A stretch of DNA of 11,166 nt, from the NCBI GenBank assembly GCA_011525095.1, contig WTIV01000020.1:1-11166 (forward strand), written 5' to 3'. Shown here one piece after another: positions 1-5,756 of the stretch (positions within the stretch are counted from its first letter, which is position 1; each line of letters begins with the position of its first letter). The translations under genes were made by a program, and so were the position numbers. The notes under the pieces were generated by a model. That model was not told the origin of the DNA. It searched no databases and saw only the letters and a list, made by a program, of their open reading frames with translations. The stretch comes from Methanobacteriota archaeon (GTDB lineage Archaea; Thermoplasmatota; Poseidoniia; Poseidoniales; Poseidoniaceae).

Positions 1-474
1 GATATCATTTACAGAATTCTTGAGGAATTCGAGGAATGGAGAGACACAACAAAGGAAGAGATGGATGCTGCTGCTAGAGAAAATCTGGTTTACCCAGGCC
101 ACTTACTGTACTTGAAAGACCACACTTTCAGAAATAAGGGCCCAGCAATTGTTGGAATGAGAGTCCTAGGTGGCAGAGTCCACATTGGTCAAAAAATCAT
201 GAAACTGGATGGCACCCCCATCGGTCAAATCAAGAGCCTGAGAACAAGATCCAGCGAGGATGTCAAACAGGGCCATCAAGGAGAGGAGTTGGCTGTTGCA
301 GTTATGGGTCCTACCGTTGGTAGGCAAATCGAAGAAGGCGACGAATTTTGGGTCGACATCCCATCCTCACATGCCAAGAGATTGAGAAAACTCGACTTAA
401 CTCCTATCGAAGAAGAAATCCTAGAGGAAATCACCCGCTTACATCGTAAGCAGGACCACTTTTGGGGCCGATAA
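1..474 (+). CDS. infB: Translation initiation factor aIF5B, C-terminal part (partial, 5' end outside window)
   Basis: This is the last 157 residues of the archaeal homologue of eIF5B/IF2, the GTPase that promotes ribosomal subunit joining and helps place initiator tRNA. The reading frame is open from the first base of the window, so the GTPase domain lies upstream and is not visible. What remains is the end of the linker helix (DIIYRILEEFEEW, residues 1-13) followed by the C-terminal beta-barrel domain. Recognisable family segments are PAIVGMRVLGGRVHIG, the DGTPIGQIKSL strand, and GRQIEEGDEFWVDIP. The usual C-terminal helix ends in a HRKQDHFWGR-type terminus, close to the FWG ending typical of archaeal aIF5B. 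The TAA stop is at 472-474. The match to the archaeal form, rather than bacterial IF2, is one reason for assigning the window to an archaeon. Nothing suggests damage. Confidence 0.95.
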   Translation, partial: DIIYRILEEFEEWRDTTKEEMDAAARENLVYPGHLLYLKDHTFRNKGPAIVGMRVLGGRVHIGQKIMKLDGTPIGQIKSLRTRSSEDVKQGHQGEELAVAVMGPTVGRQIEEGDEFWVDIPSSHAKRLRKLDLTPIEEEILEEITRLHRKQDHFWGR

Positions 475-506
475 GGAAATCGTTGTACGTCGTGAATTCT
501 TGCGAC

Positions 507-513
507 TTATATA
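507..513 (+). promoter_or_regulatory. Candidate archaeal TATA box for the MoxR gene
   Basis: TTATATA lies in the 100-base gap after aIF5B. Archaeal TATA boxes usually sit about 26 bases before the transcription start, which would place initiation near 535-538. That is downstream of the ATG at 530 and upstream of the ATG at 575, and so supports the latter as the start codon. The box is seen directly; promoter function is inference. Confidence 0.5.
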
Positions 514-560
514 CGCAATACCTTGAAGTATGGATGGTGCAGGTAGTCAAGTTGTACCGA

Positions 561-566
561 GAGGTG
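561..566 (+). promoter_or_regulatory. Ribosome-binding site that fixes the MoxR start
   Basis: GAGGTG is a six-base match to the archaeal anti-Shine-Dalgarno sequence, eight bases before the ATG at 575. The in-frame ATG at 530 has no comparable sequence upstream, so the site decides between the two starts. Confidence 0.7.
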
Positions 567-574
567 TTAATACC

Positions 575-1582
575 ATGAACGCAGGATTCCAAGCAGGAGC
601 ACCAGCAGGTGACCACCGCACAAAAGACCTGATTGCAACAGTGTCTTCAATTGCTAATTCCCTTATGGGAGAAGTCTCGAAAGTAATCATCGGTAAGAAT
701 GAGAATCTTCGAAGAGTTACTGTCGGAATTCTATCCAATGGAAACATGCTTCTGGAAGATTTCCCTGGTCTTGCAAAGACCCTACTTTCAAACACCTTCG
801 CACGTGCACTGGGATGTAAATTCAAGCGTGTTCAGTTCACTCCTGACTTGCTACCTAGCGACATCATGGGTACATACATGTTCGACCAAAAATCTGGTGA
901 ATTCAAACTACGTGCTGGACCTCTGTTCTCAAACATTCTACTAGCTGACGAAATTAACCGTGCTCCTCCAAAGACACAGGCTGCTTTGTTAGAAGCAATG
1001 GAAGAAAAGCAGGTTACAATTGAAGGTATTACTCACAAGTTGCCTGCTCCATTCGTTGTACTTGCTACTCAGAACCCAATCGAGCAAGAAGGAACATACC
1101 CGCTGCCTGAAGCGCAGATGGACCGTTTCTTGATGAAGATGAGCATGGGTTACCCAGACCGTGCGGAAGAGAAGGCAATTCTAGCACGTCGTAAGTTGCG
1201 TGGAAAGGACCAACACGATGTTGAGCAAATTACCTCTCCAAAGAAAGTAGTTGCAATGCAAAAAGCACTTGAAACCGTTCACGTTGACCCTGCAATTCTA
1301 TCATACATTGTTGAAATCGTACAGAGAACTCGTGAAGATCACCGTGTTGTAAACGGTGCGTCTCCACGTGCTAGCCAATCACTGTTCAAGACTGGACGTG
1401 CTGCAGCAGCAATCGATGGAAGAGATTACGTGATTCCTGATGACATCAAGGGCATAGCTCTACAAATTATCTCTCACAGAATCGTGATGAAGCCAGAAGC
1501 AAAGATTCGAGGAATCACTGGTATGCACATCGTTCGCAAGATTTTGTCCGAAGTACCAGTTCCTGTCATTCAACAGGGATGA
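575..1582 (+). CDS. MoxR-family AAA+ ATPase
   Basis: A 335-residue ATPase of the MoxR/RavA branch of AAA+ proteins, which act as chaperone-like ATPases, often with von Willebrand factor A or DUF58 partners. Numbering from the ATG at 575, it shows a Walker A DFPGLAKT (about 62-69; MoxR proteins usually have GxPGxxKT), the lid strand TPDLLPSDIMG (about 89-99), and a Walker B NILLADEINRAPPKTQ (about 120-135). It also has sensor 1 VLATQNPIEQEGTYPLPEAQMDRF (about 163-185, in two adjoining pieces) and the sensor 2 region NGASPRASQSL (about 260-270). Length is typical. The longer frame from ATG 530 adds 15 residues but lacks a ribosome-binding site and starts before the likely transcription start. 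No DUF58 or vWA gene is adjacent: the next gene is a ParA ATPase 80 bases downstream. Family identity is firm; the client is unknown. Confidence 0.93.
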   Translation: MNAGFQAGAPAGDHRTKDLIATVSSIANSLMGEVSKVIIGKNENLRRVTVGILSNGNMLLEDFPGLAKTLLSNTFARALGCKFKRVQFTPDLLPSDIMGTYMFDQKSGEFKLRAGPLFSNILLADEINRAPPKTQAALLEAMEEKQVTIEGITHKLPAPFVVLATQNPIEQEGTYPLPEAQMDRFLMKMSMGYPDRAEEKAILARRKLRGKDQHDVEQITSPKKVVAMQKALETVHVDPAILSYIVEIVQRTREDHRVVNGASPRASQSLFKTGRAAAAIDGRDYVIPDDIKGIALQIISHRIVMKPEAKIRGITGMHIVRKILSEVPVPVIQQG

Positions 1583-1662
1583 TTTGCTCTGATTCAATGC
1601 GACTCTTTACAGGGGAGCGCCGACTTGGGAGTATCAGCGCAGGGAAATTTAGGGGTGTCTAG

Positions 1663-2631
1663 ATGAATCCGTACAAGATGGTAGTTGCAGTAGCGAACCA
1701 GAAGGGTGGTTGTGCTAAAACGACTACTGCGGTCAATCTCGCTGCAGCGCTGGCAAAAGGCAACCCCAAATTCAAGGTACCACCTGCCAAGGTCCTTCTC
1801 ATCGATTTAGACCCTCAGGGTAATTGTGCTACCTCTTTTGGTGTAGAGAAGAAAAAAATCAAGAAAACCGCATATGATTTGCTTGTAAATGATAGTGGTG
1901 AAGATTTACCTTTAATGGAAGAATACATCATTTCACCAGCAGAACTTACCGAATCGATGCAGAAAGCTTGGTCGAAAAGAAACGACAATTCCAACAGGGT
2001 TCCTGAAGACCTGTCTGTAGATAATTTGTGGTTGCTTCCTAGCGACATACATCTCTCAGGTGCTGAAATAGAATTGAGCCATAGAATTGGGAGAGAGACC
2101 AGACTAAGAGAAGCCCTGGCTCCCATAATTGACCAATTCGACCATATTATCATCGACACACCACCTTCCTTGGGATTGCTCTCAATCAATGCACTTTGTG
2201 CAGCAAACTGGGTGTTTATTCCAGTACAAGCAGAGTACTATGCATTGGAGGGCTTCAGCATGCTGATGAACAGTGTAAAGATGATTCAGAAGAGAATTAA
2301 TCGTAACCTCAAGATCTTTGGTGTTGCAATGACAATGGTCGACCAGAGGTCCAAACTATCCCTACACGTGTGCAATGAAGTGCAATCAAAGATTCCAAGG
2401 AAGGTTTTCAAGACGCCTATCAGAAGGCTAGCAAAAGTTGCAGAAGCAGCGTGGACGGGCGCTCCGACAGTTATTTTGAACAAACCAAGCAAAAGCGGTG
2501 CTGGTGCTGGCAGCAGGGAGTATTGGTCTCTGACCAAAGAATATCACGAGAGAGTTCAAGAAATGAGAAGACAATTCGGAGTTATCGAACATCCTAGATT
2601 GTTATTGGAAAAGCAAGGCCGCTCTATTTGA
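1663..2631 (+). CDS. ParA/Soj-type chromosome-partition ATPase
   Basis: A 322-residue member of the ParA/MinD (SIMIBI) class of deviant Walker ATPases, which form ATP-dependent dimers on DNA and move or position DNA or protein cargo. Visible motifs are the deviant Walker A KGGCAKTT (14-21) with the signature lysine K14, the Walker A' segment LIDLDPQGN (46-54), and the Walker B HIIIDTPPSLG (161-171). The conserved tail segment LLPSDIHLSGAEIEL (124-138) and the IPVQAEYYALEG strand-helix (186-197) are typical of chromosomal Soj/ParA. Between Walker A' and the LLPSDI motif is a longer, charged stretch (about 63-120) than in most ParA proteins; it is probably a lineage insertion. The ATG at 1663 has GGGGTG five bases upstream. 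A small ribbon-helix-helix gene follows, consistent with a DNA-binding partner. No ParB homologue is visible. It is unlikely to be MinD because no amphipathic C-terminal helix is evident. Confidence 0.9.
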   Translation: MNPYKMVVAVANQKGGCAKTTTAVNLAAALAKGNPKFKVPPAKVLLIDLDPQGNCATSFGVEKKKIKKTAYDLLVNDSGEDLPLMEEYIISPAELTESMQKAWSKRNDNSNRVPEDLSVDNLWLLPSDIHLSGAEIELSHRIGRETRLREALAPIIDQFDHIIIDTPPSLGLLSINALCAANWVFIPVQAEYYALEGFSMLMNSVKMIQKRINRNLKIFGVAMTMVDQRSKLSLHVCNEVQSKIPRKVFKTPIRRLAKVAEAAWTGAPTVILNKPSKSGAGAGSREYWSLTKEYHERVQEMRRQFGVIEHPRLLLEKQGRSI

Positions 2632-2659
2632 TACGGTCAAAAAATCATGACTTCGCGTA

Positions 2660-2675
2660 GTTTATTGCGCGCGCA
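2660..2675 (+). promoter_or_regulatory. Candidate promoter/operator: TATA-like GTTTATT followed by TGCGCGCGCA palindrome
   Basis: In the 90-base gap after parA, a TATA-like GTTTATT (2660-2666) runs straight into the perfect 10-base palindrome TGCGCGCGCA (2666-2675). Such a box would place a transcript start near 2689, giving a leader of about 33 bases before the ATG at 2722. A palindrome between TATA box and start site is where a dimeric repressor would act, and the next gene encodes a ribbon-helix-helix protein. Autoregulation is inference; only the sequence pattern is seen. Confidence 0.35.
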
Positions 2676-2721
2676 CTTCAAGTAGTCTATAGAGCGCATC
2701 AACTCCATGACAGGGGAAGGG

Positions 2722-2949
2722 ATGACCTCAGTAAGTGTAAGTTATGAAGTTAGAAGGCAATTGAACACTCTAAGAACGATGGATGGCCATCGAAGTGTCG
2801 ATTCGTTTCTAGCGGATATGATTCGCGCTCACAAGTTAGGTAAGATGAACGGTGAGTTAGACAAACTCAGAGAACTGATGAAAGAAGTTGCCGATGTAAG
2901 CGCTGAACACCTCGTACAAAGGCTAAACCTAGCACCATTCAAAGTATAA
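2722..2949 (+). CDS. Small ribbon-helix-helix (CopG/MetJ-like) DNA-binding protein
   Basis: A 75-residue protein whose first part fits the ribbon-helix-helix fold. A short strand SVSVSYEV (about 3-10) alternates exposed and buried residues. It is followed by helix 1 RRQLNTLRTM and helix 2 SVDSFLADMIRAHKL (about 25-39), with the turn GHRS between them. The fold dimerises through the strand, which inserts into the major groove. The last 35 residues form a charged amphipathic helix (GELDKLRELMKEVADV and onward), which may serve as a partner-binding or oligomerisation segment. I chose the ATG at 2722 because the purine-rich AGGGGAAGGG lies directly upstream and because the strand begins there; the ATG at 2707 has no such site. 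It follows parA by 90 bases and is 12 bases before the next gene. It could be a partition adaptor like SegB or ParG, an antitoxin, or an autoregulator. The fold call is from pattern only. Confidence 0.7.
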   Translation: MTSVSVSYEVRRQLNTLRTMDGHRSVDSFLADMIRAHKLGKMNGELDKLRELMKEVADVSAEHLVQRLNLAPFKV

Positions 2950-2961
2950 GGTGGTAAAATT

Positions 2962-3219
2962 ATGGAATGGAGACCTTCGGGATACAAACTTTCCACTACA
3001 GACTTAGTGCATGCAATTTTTGATTCAAAAAGTGATGCAGGAAAACTCCTAGTGAAAGCTTCAATGGGAGAAATCGAATTGTTCGCAGACGCAAAGAGTT
3101 GGAATGCAGTACTTTGGTTAATTGCTAACACTCTGAAGGTAGACGGATCTCCAGTTTATACTGGAGCAGAACTAGGTGAACTGAAATCTTCTCTACCAAT
3201 TGTTTGGCGAACCGATTGA
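2962..3219 (+). CDS. Small protein, possibly a degenerate PIN-like half-domain
   Basis: An 85-residue protein with no firm family. The ATG at 2962 is preceded by AAGGTGG with seven bases of spacing, and the gene starts 12 bases after the ribbon-helix-helix gene, so the two are probably co-transcribed. By eye the sequence resembles the first 75 or so residues of a VapC-type PIN domain. YKLSTTDLVHAIFDSKSDAGKL lies where PIN proteins have a strand with the first catalytic Asp and a helix. GEIELFADAKSWNAVLWLIANTL lies where they have the second strand and the helix with the second acidic residue. However, Ser11 stands at the expected Asp and Asn48/Ala49 at the expected Glu, and the C-terminal half with the remaining acidic residues is absent. 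If related, it would be an inactive, shortened form. It has no signal peptide or membrane segment. It could equally be an unrelated small alpha/beta protein. Its TGA abuts the stop of the convergent gene. Confidence 0.6.
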   Translation: MEWRPSGYKLSTTDLVHAIFDSKSDAGKLLVKASMGEIELFADAKSWNAVLWLIANTLKVDGSPVYTGAELGELKSSLPIVWRTD

Positions 3220-5682
3220 TCACTTACCTTGCTTCGCAAGCCACTCTGCTCCATACCATTTCCATTGGTCCATTGTCCAACCGTCTGGAAGACCTTCTGC
3301 TGGTAATGGAGGCGCTTCGGGTGGTGCTTGTTGTGCAGGCGTTTCATTCGTCTGGCTTACTTCAGCCGCACTGGTTTGAGCAGGGAGTCCTGCTAACTCT
3401 TCTAGAGACGCAGATTCTTCCATTACACCTGTTGATTTTGACATATCCATATCTCCTTTGATGTCGATGTCATCGAAACCAGAGTCAATTTCTTCTTCGC
3501 CATTTGAGGTATCCATCTCCATAGGTGCTACATCATCATCCCAATACTTGTCTGAATCTACACCGCCAGACCCCGAAAGGCCAGCCTTACCCCCAAGCGC
3601 TTCTGCTTCTGCGCTATTTTCACCGTCAGGCACAAAAGGCACTCCGTAGGTTTTGACTAGGGCCTTTCGTCGACGAGCACTGCCTATTGCAGCATAGATC
3701 AACAATACTGCCAGTATCGCAGCGAATCCTCCACCCAAGAACGGAGCTATTTCTTTCGCAGTCGAGATATATTGGTCGCTGGATGTTTCCTCAGCCTCAG
3801 CCTCTTCTTGGGATTTCACCCAAGCAAAGTATTGTTTTGCATTCTCTCCTTTTGCTTCTTTGTCCGCTACGTAGTTTTGGTAATCAGCGTCCCTTACTCC
3901 TTGACATGTTTCTGTAACATCGGTCACGATTAGTTCACAATGGTCAAAAACTGTTTGAACGAGCCTGTTAGAATCATTGTAATCTTGACTAGCACCCACT
4001 GAATCTCCATCTGAATCAATGTAGTCACGAGAATCTTCTGGAAGGTCGTCTGCGAAATCGTAGAATCCATCTCCATCTGTATCGATGCAACCGAACTTCT
4101 CCGTGACTACGAAGTTAAGTTCCAGAGAACCATCGCTTGCAATCTCTGGAATGTAAGCACTTGTGGAGTTACCCCACTCTAATGGACAAGCATCCGGGTC
4201 GTTGCCTTGCAGGTTGTCACCGTATCCGTCACCATCGGTATCAGTCCATTGGCTATCGTCATTAATTGAGAAATCCGCACCATCTGCAACGCCCCAATCG
4301 TCCGACGGGTCTGAGTACCCATCACCGTCTGTATCCTTACATCCAGTTCTATCAATGGTTGAGAAGCCGTTCTGATCAGGACAGTCGTCTCCCTCAGTCC
4401 CATCCTTATTGTCGCCAAATCCGTCGAAGTCAGAATCTGCCCATTGTGTGGAGTCTTCGGGGTACCTGTCACCACCTTCTTTGTTCATGTTGTCTCCGTA
4501 GCCGTCACCATCAGAGTCACTCCACTGTTCTGAATTGGTGGGGAATGCGTCCGAATCGTTACCGTCTGGATTATCTCCATATCCGTCGCCATCTGTATCA
4601 TCCCATTGAGTGACATCTTCAGGGAATGCATCTGGGTTGTTACCTTGTGGATTGTCACCGTATCCATCGCCATCCTCATCTTCATACTGAGTTGAATCTG
4701 TTGGGAATGCATCCACGCTATCTGTTACCCCATCACCATCGAAATCTAAGTCATATAGTCTGATTTTAGAAGAAGTCGAAAATGTGGAAATTATGTATAG
4801 TTCACCACTGTTTCCAAATGTACCGAATATTACTCTACCAGATGACGAATATACCTCTTCTTCAGTAAACGTAGTAGAGTTGATTTGGTGCAATTTTCCA
4901 TTTTGAGTACCAACTAGAATTTCTCCGGAATCATCCATAATGATCGAAATGATGCTTTGGCCGCTTGAAATCGACGTCTGTTCCATCGACCAGTTATCGA
5001 AATCATATCTAAACAAGTCACCGTTTGTACAGCCTACGATAATGTTGCCATTTCCATCATTGATGACTTTGGTTGGATATGAATTGAAGTCGGATAAGCT
5101 TGTTTCCAAAACACCCTCTTGCGAGAAAATCTTCACCAAGTTATCTCTTCCTGAGGTAACAATTCTGTCTTCGGAGATGATGGTCATCGATGTAAGGGCT
5201 GTATTGTGTGCGAGGGTTGCTTCACCGGTTGGAATACCGTTTTCGTATTCTTTGGCTCTACGTTCTCCTCCGTGGTATCCGAACCACATGTCTCCTTCAG
5301 AATCCCAAAGAACTTCGTCAACCGAGCCAGTCGTGTTATAGTTACCAGTGATTGTTCTTGATTGGGTATTTACAACGAATACTCCGCCATTGTGTGCGAC
5401 GCCTATCTGAAGTCCTGTTGAGTCTACAGTGGCTGAGTTTACAGTAACGTTGAGTTCGACAGACCATTGAGTAATTAGTTCACCACTTCCCCAGAAATGC
5501 TCTGAAAGATTACCTGTCTTTGTTACAGTGACCACTGTGGAAGATGAGGTGAATGAAACATGCATGAATCTGCCATCTTCTGTCTCGATTACACCAACAT
5601 CAATCAGGTTAGAATTTGCTTCAGCAAAGGGTAGCGCTGGCAAAAGTAGTACTGCGAGAATTAACGCAATAACCCTCCTCAT
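3220..5682 (-). CDS. Secreted beta-propeller/TSP3-repeat surface protein with transmembrane anchor
   Basis: An 820-residue exported protein of unknown function. Residues 1-22 are a signal peptide: MRR, a hydrophobic core (VIALILAVLLLPALPF), and an AEA cleavage motif before N23. Residues 26-306 contain repeated strands such as GEILVGTQNGKLHQI, GNIIVGCTNGDLFRY and DRIVTSGRDNLVKIF, which look like propeller blades of the WD40/YVTN type. Residues 312-568 hold about nine Asp-rich loops (DxDGDGxxD), as in thrombospondin type-3 repeats, which bind calcium. A transmembrane helix (647-668) is followed by RRRK and an acidic, Pro/Ala-rich cytoplasmic tail. The tail ends in the Trp-rich segment GLPDGWTMDQWKWYGAEWL (797-815), which I associate with Poseidoniales membrane proteins from memory. 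The ATG at 5682 has GGGGA five bases upstream; an in-frame TTG at 5694 is less likely. The coiled-coil gene lies just upstream in the same direction. Confidence 0.88.
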   Translation of the reverse strand: MRRVIALILAVLLLPALPFAEANSNLIDVGVIETEDGRFMHVSFTSSSTVVTVTKTGNLSEHFWGSGELITQWSVELNVTVNSATVDSTGLQIGVAHNGGVFVVNTQSRTITGNYNTTGSVDEVLWDSEGDMWFGYHGGERRAKEYENGIPTGEATLAHNTALTSMTIISEDRIVTSGRDNLVKIFSQEGVLETSLSDFNSYPTKVINDGNGNIIVGCTNGDLFRYDFDNWSMEQTSISSGQSIISIIMDDSGEILVGTQNGKLHQINSTTFTEEEVYSSSGRVIFGTFGNSGELYIISTFSTSSKIRLYDLDFDGDGVTDSVDAFPTDSTQYEDEDGDGYGDNPQGNNPDAFPEDVTQWDDTDGDGYGDNPDGNDSDAFPTNSEQWSDSDGDGYGDNMNKEGGDRYPEDSTQWADSDFDGFGDNKDGTEGDDCPDQNGFSTIDRTGCKDTDGDGYSDPSDDWGVADGADFSINDDSQWTDTDGDGYGDNLQGNDPDACPLEWGNSTSAYIPEIASDGSLELNFVVTEKFGCIDTDGDGFYDFADDLPEDSRDYIDSDGDSVGASQDYNDSNRLVQTVFDHCELIVTDVTETCQGVRDADYQNYVADKEAKGENAKQYFAWVKSQEEAEAEETSSDQYISTAKEIAPFLGGGFAAILAVLLIYAAIGSARRRKALVKTYGVPFVPDGENSAEAEALGGKAGLSGSGGVDSDKYWDDDVAPMEMDTSNGEEEIDSGFDDIDIKGDMDMSKSTGVMEESASLEELAGLPAQTSAAEVSQTNETPAQQAPPEAPPLPAEGLPDGWTMDQWKWYGAEWLAKQGK
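4381..4704 (-). repeat. Four tandem 81-bp coding units (27-residue TSP3-type repeats)
   Basis: Within the surface-protein gene, four consecutive units each of exactly 27 codons begin with P-[TE]-[DN]-[SV]-x-Q-[YW] and carry a D-x-D-x-D-G-[YF]-G-D-N loop. The first three are nearly alike at both protein and DNA level; the fourth has DSDFDGFGDN and a Cys. Further, less regular Asp loops extend the calcium-binding region across about 3976-4746. Confidence 0.85.
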
Positions 5683-5756
5683 AGATGTCCCCAATCATAC
5701 ACGACGTATCAATAGCACGGAGTGAAGTGTTTGAATTTCAACCAAATGTATTGGCC

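Noticed and set aside
1583..1662. Possible small RNA or tRNA between the MoxR and ParA genes
   Set aside because: The 80-base gap has no cloverleaf, no GTTCRA box and no strong hairpin; it holds only the parA ribosome-binding site (GGGGTG at 1652-1657) and perhaps a weak promoter.
2707..3219. Active VapBC toxin-antitoxin pair
   Set aside because: The second protein lacks the acidic residues and the C-terminal half of a PIN nuclease, so an active toxin is not supported.
4163..4712. Open frames on both strands across the Asp-repeat region
   Set aside because: They follow from the repetitive GAT/GGT codon pattern of the surface-protein gene; their translations are low-complexity and carry no start signals.
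5695..5756. Separate promoter for the surface-protein gene
   Set aside because: The gap between the coiled-coil stop and the surface-protein start shows only weak TATA-like strings; read-through from the coiled-coil gene is as likely, so no promoter is called.
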